64,000 nt of DNA from Streptomyces durocortorensis. GTDB taxonomy: Bacteria; Actinomycetota; Actinomycetes; Streptomycetales; Streptomycetaceae. Numbering within the stretch: the stretch's first letter is position 1; each line of letters opens with the position of its first letter. The notes under the pieces were generated by a model. The model ran no database searches. It had not been told where the DNA came from and saw only the letters and a list, made by a program, of their open reading frames with translations. Shown here piece after piece: positions 46,955 to 55,339 of this stretch. Position numbers and translations under genes: made by a program. The stretch spans positions 372,001 to 436,000 of the forward strand of contig NZ_CP134500.1 in the NCBI RefSeq assembly GCF_031760065.1, written 5' to 3'.

Positions 46955-47740
46955 TCAGGGAGCGGGGGCGACGGCCGTCAGATTCCGGCCCTCGGCGTAG
47001 GCCAGGGCGGCTTCCGGCAGGCTGCCGGGGCGGCCGCTGAGAAGAACGGTGAGCGCGCCGGCCGGTTCGGCCGTCGGGGCGGGGGCCGCTCCGATCCGGC
47101 GCAGCGCCTGGGCGGCTACCGCTCCGGCGGAGGCGTGCAGGGCGAGCGGCGGGCGGCCGGGCCGTTGCACGGCGTCGCGGATGCGGGTCGCGACCAGCTC
47201 GTAGTGGGTGCAGCCGAGGACGACGGCCCGCACGTCGGGCGGGGTGAGGGCGGCGGCCGCCGCGACGGCCCGGTCGATCCCGGCCTCGTCGCCGTGCTCC
47301 ACCGCGTCGGCGAGCCCGGGGCAGGGCACCTCGGTGATCTCGGCGGAGCCGCCGAATTCCGCGATCAGCCGACGCTGGTAGGGGCTGCCGGTGGTGGCCG
47401 GGGTGGCCCAGATGGCGACGGAGCCGCCCCCTGCGGCGGCGGGCTTGATCGCGGGGACCGTGCCGATCACCGGAAGCGCGGGCTCCAGCTCGGCGCGGAG
47501 CGCGGCCAGGGCGTGGACGGAGGCGGTGTTGCAGGCGATGATCAGGGCGTCCGCCCCGTGGTCGGCGGCGGCCCGGGCCACCGCCAGCGCGCGGGCGGTG
47601 ATCTCCTCGGGGGTGCGGGGGCCCCAGGGCATCGAGCCGGGGTCGCAGGAGAGCACCAGCTCGGCGTCGGGGCGCAGTCGGCGAACGGCTGCCGCTGCCG
47701 CCAGCAGGCCGATTCCGGAGTCCATGAGCGCGATCTTCAC
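46955..47740 (-). CDS. MurI-like aspartate/glutamate racemase-family protein
   Basis: A 261-residue cofactor-independent racemase. Conserved are MDSGIGLL (DSG.G), IIACNTAS with the first catalytic Cys, and VVLGCTHYEL with the second Cys-His. These are the glutamate racemase residues that make D-Glu for peptidoglycan. The C-terminus is Ala-rich and divergent, and the SCDPGSMPWGPR loop differs from the usual D...PYG, so it may be a second racemase and not the essential MurI. The start is GTG with TAGGGT 6 nt upstream, probably leaderless. Confidence 0.82.
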   Translation of the reverse strand: MKIALMDSGIGLLAAAAAVRRLRPDAELVLSCDPGSMPWGPRTPEEITARALAVARAAADHGADALIIACNTASVHALAALRAELEPALPVIGTVPAIKPAAAGGGSVAIWATPATTGSPYQRRLIAEFGGSAEITEVPCPGLADAVEHGDEAGIDRAVAAAAALTPPDVRAVVLGCTHYELVATRIRDAVQRPGRPPLALHASAGAVAAQALRRIGAAPAPTAEPAGALTVLLSGRPGSLPEAALAYAEGRNLTAVAPAP

Positions 47741-47798
47741 CCGGTCACCCTAGCCGACAACCCTTGCGGACCCGGCTCAGTGGGGCAGACTTCGGCGG

Positions 47799-48998
47799 AT
47801 GAGCGCCGTTGCCTGGATCGCCGTGGGTTCGCTGGTCGTGTGGGTGTGGCTGCTGCTGGGGCAGGGCTTCTACTGGCGCACCGACCAGCGGCTCCCCCTG
47901 CGCACCGACCCCGTGCGCTGGCCGTCGGTGGCGGTGGTGGTGCCCGCCCGGGACGAGGCGGAGATGCTGCCGGTGAGTCTGCCCTCGCTGCTGGTCCAGG
48001 ACTATCCGGGCGACGCGTGGATCACCCTGGTCGACGACGGCAGCAGCGACGGCACCGGGCAGCTGGCCCGGGACCTGGGCGCGCGTCCGGGCGGGCTGCC
48101 GCTGACCGTCGTGTCCCCCGGCGAGCCGGAGGCGGGCTGGACGGGCAAGCTCTGGGCGCTGCGGCACGGGATCGCGGTGGCCCGGCAGCACAAGCCGGAC
48201 TTCCTGCTGCTGACCGACGCGGACATCGCGCACGAGCCGGACAGCCTGCGCGATCTGGTGGCCGCGGCCGGGTCCGGGGGCCCGGACGGCTTCGACCTGG
48301 TGTCGCAGATGGCCAGGCTGCGGGTGGAGAGCGCCTGGGAGCGCCTTGTGGTGCCCGCGTTCGTCTACTTCTTCGGGCAGCTCTACCCGTTCCGCCGGGT
48401 GAACCGGGCCGGGTCGCGGACGGCGGCCGCGGCGGGCGGATGTGTGCTGCTGCGCACCGAGGCGGCCGAGCGGGCGCGGATTCCGGAGTCGATCCGGCAG
48501 TCGGTGATCGACGACGTGTCGCTGGCGCGGGAGGTACGGCGCAGCGGCGGCCGGATCTGGCTGGGGCTCGCGGAGCGGGTCGACAGCGTGCGGCCCTATC
48601 CGCGGCTCCGGGATCTGTGGCGGATGGTCGCGCGCAGCGCGTACGCGCAGTTGCGGCACAGCCCGCTGCTGCTGGCGGGGACCGTGCCGGGGCTGCTGCT
48701 CGTGTACGTCGCGCCGCCCGCGACCCTGGTGGCCGGGTTGCTGACGGGTGACGGGGCGGCGGCATGGGCGGGCGGCGCGGCATGGGCGGTGATGACGGCG
48801 ACGTATCTGCCGATGCTGGCGTACTACCGCCAGTCGGTGTGGCTGGGGCCTCTGTTGCCGTTGACGGCGGTGCTGTATCTGCTGATGACCGTGGACTCGG
48901 CGGTCCAGCACTACCGGGGGCGGGGGGCCGCCTGGAAGGGCCGCACCTACGCCCGGCCCGATCCGGACACGACGCACGACGCCGCGCCCGGCCGGTGA
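47799..48998 (+). CDS. Family 2 glycosyltransferase, HpnB-like
   Basis: A 399-residue membrane glycosyltransferase. An N-terminal helix precedes the GT2 core (VAVVVPARDEAEMLPVSLPS, VDDGSSDGTG, TDADIAHEP) and an acceptor region with SVIDDVSLAREVRRSG. Three or four helices close the protein. The layout matches hopene-associated HpnB proteins, though no hopanoid genes are in this window. ATG at 47799 has CAGACT 7 nt upstream and no Shine-Dalgarno. It is divergent from the racemase gene, 58 bp between starts. Confidence 0.88.
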   Translation: MSAVAWIAVGSLVVWVWLLLGQGFYWRTDQRLPLRTDPVRWPSVAVVVPARDEAEMLPVSLPSLLVQDYPGDAWITLVDDGSSDGTGQLARDLGARPGGLPLTVVSPGEPEAGWTGKLWALRHGIAVARQHKPDFLLLTDADIAHEPDSLRDLVAAAGSGGPDGFDLVSQMARLRVESAWERLVVPAFVYFFGQLYPFRRVNRAGSRTAAAAGGCVLLRTEAAERARIPESIRQSVIDDVSLAREVRRSGGRIWLGLAERVDSVRPYPRLRDLWRMVARSAYAQLRHSPLLLAGTVPGLLLVYVAPPATLVAGLLTGDGAAAWAGGAAWAVMTATYLPMLAYYRQSVWLGPLLPLTAVLYLLMTVDSAVQHYRGRGAAWKGRTYARPDPDTTHDAAPGR

Positions 48999-49053
48999 CG
49001 CCACGGGGCGGCGGGCGCCGGGTCCGGCCGGGCGGCGGGGCGGGGCTCGCGGG

Positions 49054-50364
49054 TCACTTGCGGCCGGGCGTCCAGTTCATGCCCCAGCCGTAGGCGGCGT
49101 CGATGGTGCGCTGCGGGCTCACTCCGCGGTCCGGGACGAGGTAGCGGGCCTCGCGCTGGACGGTGAGGTCGCCGCCGTTGTTGGTGATCAGCGCCAGGGC
49201 GCAGACGGTGGAGGGCACGGTGCATTCGTCGAGGGAGAAGTCGATCGCCGCGCCGTTCTGCGGCTGGAGGGTGACCGTGGCGTGGAGATCGGCGAAACTC
49301 CGGGCGCCCTCATAGATGGTGACGAAGATCAGTACGCGCCGGAGCAGGTCCTTGCGGTCGAGGTTGATGGTCATGTTCTCACCGGTGCTCAGCGCACCGG
49401 TGCGGTCGTCACCGTCGAGATGGATAAAGGGCGGCTGGTTCAGCGAACCGAACGCGTTTCCGAGAGCCTGCACAACTCCCTTGCGTCCGTCGGTGAGTTC
49501 GTACAGGGCGCAGAGATCAAGATCGAGATCGGCGTGCATCGCGACGGCCCGGCCGAGTTTCGCTCCCCACCCCTTGAACTGTTTGCGTACTTCCCAGTTG
49601 AGATTGACGCGCAGCGCTCCGGAGGTGCCGCCCTGCTTGGCGAGGGAGACGGCCGGTGCGCTCTTCGTCAGCGTGATCTTGGTCAGGCGTACGGGCTGGG
49701 CGGCGGGAGGGGCCGGGGGAGCGGGCGGTGCGGGCGCGACCGGCGCGGCTGCGGGCGGCGCCACCGGGGCGGGCGGGGACATGGCCGCCACGGGGGCGGG
49801 CGCGGACGGCTGGGGCTGCGCGGACGGCTGAGCCTGCTGCGGTTCGTCGACGGAGATACCGAAGTCCGTCGCCAGCCCTTCGAGCCCGGTGCTGTAGCCC
49901 TGCCCCACCGCGCGGAACTTCCAGGCGCCCTGGCGCAGGTACAGCTCGCCGAGGATGAAGGCGGTCTCGACCGTGGCGTCGGTGCTGTCGAAGCGGGCCA
50001 GCTCCGCCCCGCCCGCCGCGTCCGCGATCCGCACGTACAGCCCGCTCACCCGGCCGAAGGTGCCGCCGTCCGCCGAGGCCGCGACGACGATGCGCTCGAT
50101 CCCGGGCTCGACCTTGCCGAAGTCGACGACGAGCGTGTCGGTGACCCGGTCGGGAGCCGTCCGCTTGCCCTCGTGCCGGACCGCGCCGGAGCCGTGGGCC
50201 GGCTGGTTGTAGAAGACGAAGTCCGCGTCACTGCGGACCTTTCCCGCCACCAGGAGGAGGGCGGAGGCGTCGACGTCGGGGGCGCCCGGCGCCGCGTGCC
50301 ACCCCAATTCGACGCGTACGGTGCCGGCCGGCACCGGAACGTTGGTTCCTTTTTGCATGGTCAT
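49054..50364 (-). CDS. TerD-family protein with two TerD domains
   Basis: A 436-residue cytosolic protein. TerD domain 1 (about 1-175) includes VELGWHAAPGAPDVDASALL and SDADFVFYNQP, domain 2 (about 228-436) VNLNWEVRK and MHADLDLDLCALYEL; both keep the Asp-rich calcium sites. A Pro/Ala linker of about 50 residues joins them. TerD proteins belong to the tellurite/stress chemosensing group; no other ter genes are adjacent. ATG at 50364 or 50358. It is convergent with the HpnB-like gene. Confidence 0.92.
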   Translation of the reverse strand: MTMQKGTNVPVPAGTVRVELGWHAAPGAPDVDASALLLVAGKVRSDADFVFYNQPAHGSGAVRHEGKRTAPDRVTDTLVVDFGKVEPGIERIVVAASADGGTFGRVSGLYVRIADAAGGAELARFDSTDATVETAFILGELYLRQGAWKFRAVGQGYSTGLEGLATDFGISVDEPQQAQPSAQPQPSAPAPVAAMSPPAPVAPPAAAPVAPAPPAPPAPPAAQPVRLTKITLTKSAPAVSLAKQGGTSGALRVNLNWEVRKQFKGWGAKLGRAVAMHADLDLDLCALYELTDGRKGVVQALGNAFGSLNQPPFIHLDGDDRTGALSTGENMTINLDRKDLLRRVLIFVTIYEGARSFADLHATVTLQPQNGAAIDFSLDECTVPSTVCALALITNNGGDLTVQREARYLVPDRGVSPQRTIDAAYGWGMNWTPGRK

Positions 50365-50635
50365 GCTCGCCCCATCACGAGTCCGGATGCCCCGCGGGCA
50401 TTTCCCGACAACCTAATCCCCGGCCCGGCGGAGCACGCCCCGCCCAGCACGATGTTCCTCCCGGCGATCCGCCGGTAACCCCCCGTGAACTTGGCCTTTA
50501 CACGATCAGTAGACGTCGGTGCGCCCTTTTTTGCCAAGTTCGCTCGCATTGGGGATCGCGGTTCACTCACATCGCGGAAAACAACCCTCTTATCGGGCTC
50601 CCCAACCAGCACATCGTGGGCTTAACTTAGGTGGC

Positions 50636-51085
50636 ATGACGTCCCCCCGCTCCACCTTCGGCGGCGGCTACTACGCCGCGTCGTTCCCCGACACTCCGAT
50701 CTACGACTCCCTGGTCGCGGAGCGGGGAACCCCTCAGATCGCCCCCATCCGTGTGCCTGCCGCCTATGACACCGGCAGCAGCTATCTGCCGGCCCTGCCG
50801 TCGGCACTTCCGGCCCTTCCCGCGGCCCCCTCGCAGCCCATCGGCTACGGCTACCCGCAGCAGCCGATGCCGCAGTACCAGCAGGCCCCTGCGCAGCACG
50901 CGCCGATGCAGCCCGCCCAGTTGCAGCACGCGCCCGCGCCGTACATCCCGCAGCAGCCCCAGGCGCAGCGGCCCGCGCCGGGTACCGGGTACGAGGCGAT
51001 GCGCCCGGCCTCGCCGCGGCCCGCACCGACCCCCTCGCCGTACGAGGACCCGTACAACCGGCCGTACCAGAGCCGGGGGTACTGA
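50636..51085 (+). CDS. DUF6643-type low-complexity protein
   Basis: 149 residues. A conserved-looking N-terminus (RSTFGGGYYAASFPDTPIYD, then SLVAERGTPQIAPIRVP) is followed by a Pro/Gln/Tyr/Ala-rich disordered tail with QQP/YIPQQPQ repeats and a C-terminal YNRPYQSRGY. I recall this N-terminus as the Streptomyces DUF6643 family; its function is unknown. ATG at 50636 is preceded by AGGTGG. It is divergent from the TerD gene over 271 bp that hold no gene. Confidence 0.8.
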   Translation: MTSPRSTFGGGYYAASFPDTPIYDSLVAERGTPQIAPIRVPAAYDTGSSYLPALPSALPALPAAPSQPIGYGYPQQPMPQYQQAPAQHAPMQPAQLQHAPAPYIPQQPQAQRPAPGTGYEAMRPASPRPAPTPSPYEDPYNRPYQSRGY

Positions 51086-51214
51086 AGCCCCTGGCACCCC
51101 TGACACCGTGCGGCGGCTCCGCGCCGGGGGACGCACCGGACGTCGGTCGCACCTGCGTGACGAACGTCCGGATGCCGCACGTACGGTGTCAGAGGCGGCT
51201 GGCAGGATGGACGC

Positions 51215-52039
51215 ATGAGCCATCCCTCCCTCCGGGCCATCCGGATTTATCCCGTCAAATCGCTCACCGCCCGCGTGGCCGACGCGGTTGCCGTCGAACC
51301 GTGGGGACTCGATGGCGACCGCCGATGGATGCTGGTCGACAAGGCGGCGAGGGCGCTCACGCAGCGTCAGCAGCCGTTGATGGCCCGCATCTCGGCCGAG
51401 CTGCTGTCCGGGGGCGGCCTGCTCCTGTCCGCGCCGGGCCGCCCGCCCCTGCACGTCGAGGTACCGGAGCCGGAGCGCACGTTCACCGTGGAGCTGCACC
51501 GGGACACGGTGGTGGTGGCGGAGGCGTCGGACGACGCCCATGCCTGGTTCAGCGACGTCCTCGACTGCGAGGTCCGGCTCGTCCATCTCGACGAGCCGTC
51601 GCACCGCAGACACGTCGACCCGGTGTTCGCACGCCCCGGCGACACCGTCTCGTTCGCCGACGGATATCCGCTGCTCCTGACCACCACGGCCTCCCTGGAC
51701 GCACTCAACGCCCTTGTCGCCGCGGGCGACCGGCCCGAGGAGGGTCCGCTGCCCATGGACCGCTTCCGGCCGAATGTGGTGGTCGGGGGCACCGAGCCAT
51801 GGGCCGAGGACGGCTGGCGGCGGATCGCCGTCGGCGAGGTGGCCTTCACGGTGGCCAAGCCCTGCGGCCGCTGTGTGATCACGACGACGGACCAGGAGAC
51901 GGCCGAGCGGGGCAAGGAGCCGCTGATCACCCTCGCCCGCCACCGCCGGTTCGGCAAGCAGTTGGTCTTCGGCCAGAACCTGATCCCCGAGGGGACGGGA
52001 GTGATCCGGGTCGGGGACCCCGTCCGGATACTCGACTGA
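51215..52039 (+). CDS. MOSC-domain protein (MOSC_N + MOSC)
   Basis: A 274-residue protein of the mARC/YcbX-like group that binds molybdenum cofactor or carries sulfur. Domain 1 (1-120) starts with IRIYPVKSLTARVADAVAVE and GLDGDRRWMLVD. The MOSC domain (120-274) includes PMDRFRPNVVVGG and the Cys in KPCGRCVITTTDQ, the likely cofactor ligand. No ferredoxin domain is fused. ATG has CAGGAT 6 nt upstream and no Shine-Dalgarno. The Rv1733c-type gene follows 12 bp later. Confidence 0.93.
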   Translation: MSHPSLRAIRIYPVKSLTARVADAVAVEPWGLDGDRRWMLVDKAARALTQRQQPLMARISAELLSGGGLLLSAPGRPPLHVEVPEPERTFTVELHRDTVVVAEASDDAHAWFSDVLDCEVRLVHLDEPSHRRHVDPVFARPGDTVSFADGYPLLLTTTASLDALNALVAAGDRPEEGPLPMDRFRPNVVVGGTEPWAEDGWRRIAVGEVAFTVAKPCGRCVITTTDQETAERGKEPLITLARHRRFGKQLVFGQNLIPEGTGVIRVGDPVRILD

Positions 52040-52051
52040 GGGCCGAGGACC

Positions 52052-52690
52052 GTGGGGGGAACGGGCGTGGGGGGAACGGGCGTGTGGGGGCTGTCGGCGC
52101 TGCTGCGCGGGCGGCGCAATCGACTGCGCCGCGCCACCGACCGTCGCGAGGGGTGGGTGACGATCGGCGCACTGCTGCTGATGACGCTTGGCGCCCCGGC
52201 GGCGGGCTGGGCGGGCGGTGCGGCCGCCGACGCCTCGCTCCGGCGCTCGGTGAGTGCCCAGCACGCGGAGCGCCACGCCGTCGACGCGGTCGTGGTGCAC
52301 CCGGTGCCGGGACGGGAGCGGGGCGGCGGCGATCCGGGAGCCGCCGCCGAACGCGCCGCGCGGACCTGGGTGGTGGCGTCCTGGCAGGCCCCGGACGGCA
52401 GCCGGCACACGGAGAAGGTGGCCACCGCGTCGCGGCCCGTCGGACCCGGTTCCCCGGTGCGGATCTGGACGGACAAGGCGGGTGTGCCGGTGGAGCCGCC
52501 GATGGACGGCCGCACGGCCCGGTCGCACGCGGTGCTGGGCGGCGTCGGTGCGTTCCTGCTCGCTGTCGGATGCATCGAGGCGGGCAGGCGGCTGGTCGTA
52601 GCCCGGATGGTGCAGGCGCGGTACGCACGACTGGACCGCGAGTGGGCCGCCACCGGCCCGGACTGGGGCAGAGCCGGTACGGGCGGCTGA
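52052..52690 (+). CDS. Rv1733c-type membrane protein
   Basis: A 212-residue protein with two helices, at about 37-58 (WVTIGALLLMTLGAPAAGW) and about 157-180 (VLGGVGAFLLAVGCIEAG), flanking an external domain (ARTWVVASWQAPDGSRHTEK, VRIWTDKAGVPVEPP). This is the plan of the actinobacterial Rv1733c family; function unknown. The start is GTG at 52052; the N-terminus carries a doubled VGGTG, so a start a few codons later is possible. It lies 12 bp after the MOSC gene. Confidence 0.82.
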   Translation: MGGTGVGGTGVWGLSALLRGRRNRLRRATDRREGWVTIGALLLMTLGAPAAGWAGGAAADASLRRSVSAQHAERHAVDAVVVHPVPGRERGGGDPGAAAERAARTWVVASWQAPDGSRHTEKVATASRPVGPGSPVRIWTDKAGVPVEPPMDGRTARSHAVLGGVGAFLLAVGCIEAGRRLVVARMVQARYARLDREWAATGPDWGRAGTGG

Positions 52691-52906
52691 CCACGGGCCC
52701 GCTTCGGCTCTGCTTCGGCTCTCCCTCGGCCCTGCTTCGGCCTGCTTCCGCCGGAGGGGGCCATCGGCAACATCACTCCGAGGAGCCGACTCGTCAACTC
52801 CCGCCCCTCCCGCGCGCTACGGTGGTCCGACCCCGTCCGCCCGGCAGCTCGGCAGGCGGACGGACCCGAGGCATCGCACAGCACGAGGTGGGGGCACAAC
52901 AACGCC

Positions 52907-55339
52907 ATGGCACAGGGCACGGTCCAGGTGACGCACACCGGCACATCGCGATGGCGCCGCCGCACGGGCGAGTACGCCTCCCTCTCCGCGGCCCTGGAGG
53001 CGGCAGCCGACGGCGACGTCCTCACCGTCGCGCCCGGCACCTACCGGGAGAACCTCGTCGTTCACCGCGCGGTGACCCTGCGCGGCCCCGAAGGGTCGGT
53101 CGGCTCCGTGCGGATCGCGCCGGTCGACGGCGTACCGCTGACCGTGCGCGCCTCCGCCGTCGTCCAGGACCTGCACATCGAGGGCCAGGATTCGGCGGCC
53201 CCCGCCCTGCTGATCGAGGACGGCACGGCAGACCTCTGCGACCTGCGGATCGTGACCCGGTCCGCCGCGGGCATCGAGGTGCGCGGCGCGGCCCGGCCCA
53301 CCGTGCGGCGCTGCACCGTCGACAATCCGGCCGGGGTCGGCATCGCCGTACTGGACGGTGCGGGCGGGGTGTTCGAGAAGTGCGAGATCGTCTCTGCGGG
53401 CCAGTCCGGGATCTCGGTCCGCGACGGCGGCCATCCACGTCTGGACCGCTGCCGGATCCACCACACCTCGGGCGCGGGCATCGGCGTCACCGGCGAGGGC
53501 AGCGGCCTGGAGGCGTTCGGCTGCGAGGTGTACGAGATCAAGGGCAGCGGCATCCAGATCACCGCCCGCGCCTCGGCCCACCTCACCGACTGCACCGTGC
53601 ACCGCACCTCGGCGGACGGCATCACCCTGGACACCGACGCGGTGCTGACGCTCGCCGACTGCGACATCCACGACATCCCGGAGAACGCCGTGGACCTGCG
53701 GTCGCGCTCGGTGCTCACACTGACCCGCTCCACGGTCCGCCGCTTCGGCCGCAACGGGCTCTCGGTCTGGGACCCGGGCACCCGGGTGGACGCCAACCAG
53801 TGCGAGATCCACGACAGTACGGGCGACTATCCGGCGGTCTGGGTCAGCGACGGGGCGACGGTGATACTGGACGCCTGCCGGGTGCACGACGTCCCCGACG
53901 CGATCTTCGTCCTCGACCGGGGCTCCCGCGCCGACGTCGTGGACAGCGACCTCTCCCAGATCCGCAACACCGCCGTCTCCGTGAGCGACGGAGCCACCGC
54001 CCAGCTGGACGACTGCCGCATCCGGGAGGCGTCCACCGGGGCCTGGTTCCGCGACCACGGCAGCGGCGGCACGCTGAACAACTGCACGATCGACGCGGCG
54101 CAGACCGGGGTCATCGTCACCAAGGGCGCGGACCCCACCATCGAGCGCTGCACCGTCACCTCGCCCGCCGAGGCGGGGTTCTACGTCTCGGCCGAGGGCC
54201 GGGGCACCTTCGAGAGCTGCCGGGTGACGGGCACCGAGGGCTACGGCTTCCACATCATGGAGGGCTGCCGCACCACTCTCACCCGCTGCCGCACCGAGCG
54301 GTGCGCCCGGGGCGGCTACGAGTTCCCCGAGGGCGACGGCGCCTCGGCGACCGGCCCGATCGTCCAGGACTGCACGAGCGACGAGAGCGGTCTGCGGACG
54401 GCACCGGCCCCGGCGCCCGCGGTGCTGACGGCCACCCTCTCGACACCCGGGCTGCTGAACACGATGCCCGGACAGCGCGCGGCCGAGCCCGCCGCCCCCG
54501 ATCCGGCCGCCCCGGCGGAGCCCGCCCGTGATTCCTCGGCGGTCCTCGGCGAACTGGACGCGCTGGTGGGGCTGGACAGCGTCAAGCGCGAGGTGCGGGC
54601 GCTGACCGACATGATCGAGGTGGGCCGCCGCCGCCAGGAGGCCGGGCTGAAGGCCGCTTCGGTCCGCCGCCACCTCGTCTTCACCGGCTCCCCCGGCACG
54701 GGCAAGACCACCGTCGCCCGGCTGTACGGGGAGATCCTGGCCTCGCTCGGGGTGCTGGAGCGCGGCCATCTGGTGGAGGTGTCCCGGGTCGACCTGGTCG
54801 GCGAGCACATCGGCTCGACGGCGATCCGGACCCAGGAGGCGTTCGACCGGGCGCGCGGCGGGGTGCTCTTCGTCGACGAGGCGTACGCCCTGTCCCCCGA
54901 GGACTCCGGCCGGGACTTCGGCCGGGAGGCCATCGACACGCTGGTGAAGCTGATGGAGGACCACCGGGACGCGGTGGTCGTGATCGTCGCCGGGTACACC
55001 CACGAGATGGAGCGGTTCCTCACCGTCAACCCCGGTGTGGCCTCCCGATTCTCCCGGACCATCACCTTCAGCGACTACGTGCCCGAGGAGCTGCTGCGGA
55101 TCGTCGAGCAGCAGGCCGAGGAACATGAGTACAGCCTGGCCGACGGGACCGGGGAAGCGTTGTTGAAGCACTTCACCGCGCTCCCCAAGGGTCCCGCGTT
55201 CGGCAACGGCCGCACCGCGCGCCAGACCTTCGAGTCGATGGTGGAGCGGCACGCGGGCCGGGTCGCCCAGCTCGCCGAGACGAGCACGGACGACCTGACC
55301 CTGCTCTACCCGGAGGACCTTCCCGAACTGCCCTTGTGA
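52907..55339 (+). CDS. Right-handed beta-helix protein fused to CbxX/CfxQ-type AAA ATPase
   Basis: An 810-residue fusion. Residues about 20-495 are some 20 parallel beta-helix coils with repeated patterns such as GIGVTGEGSGLEAFGCEVYE and CTVHRTSADGITL. After a Pro/Ala linker the AAA domain (about 545-810) has Walker A GSPGTGKT (594-601), Walker B GVLFVDEAYAL, and the sensor region NPGVASRFSRTI. This resembles SpoVK/EccA-like ATPases that remodel partners; the helix may be the substrate platform. The Shine-Dalgarno is weak. Its last 34 nt overlap the converging lipase-like gene. Confidence 0.9.
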   Translation: MAQGTVQVTHTGTSRWRRRTGEYASLSAALEAAADGDVLTVAPGTYRENLVVHRAVTLRGPEGSVGSVRIAPVDGVPLTVRASAVVQDLHIEGQDSAAPALLIEDGTADLCDLRIVTRSAAGIEVRGAARPTVRRCTVDNPAGVGIAVLDGAGGVFEKCEIVSAGQSGISVRDGGHPRLDRCRIHHTSGAGIGVTGEGSGLEAFGCEVYEIKGSGIQITARASAHLTDCTVHRTSADGITLDTDAVLTLADCDIHDIPENAVDLRSRSVLTLTRSTVRRFGRNGLSVWDPGTRVDANQCEIHDSTGDYPAVWVSDGATVILDACRVHDVPDAIFVLDRGSRADVVDSDLSQIRNTAVSVSDGATAQLDDCRIREASTGAWFRDHGSGGTLNNCTIDAAQTGVIVTKGADPTIERCTVTSPAEAGFYVSAEGRGTFESCRVTGTEGYGFHIMEGCRTTLTRCRTERCARGGYEFPEGDGASATGPIVQDCTSDESGLRTAPAPAPAVLTATLSTPGLLNTMPGQRAAEPAAPDPAAPAEPARDSSAVLGELDALVGLDSVKREVRALTDMIEVGRRRQEAGLKAASVRRHLVFTGSPGTGKTTVARLYGEILASLGVLERGHLVEVSRVDLVGEHIGSTAIRTQEAFDRARGGVLFVDEAYALSPEDSGRDFGREAIDTLVKLMEDHRDAVVVIVAGYTHEMERFLTVNPGVASRFSRTITFSDYVPEELLRIVEQQAEEHEYSLADGTGEALLKHFTALPKGPAFGNGRTARQTFESMVERHAGRVAQLAETSTDDLTLLYPEDLPELPL

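Noticed and set aside
52701..52743. Short imperfect 11-bp repeats (GCTTCGGCTCT type) before the beta-helix gene
   Set aside because: Only about four copies with decay; no symmetry or promoter placement, so simple slippage is sufficient.
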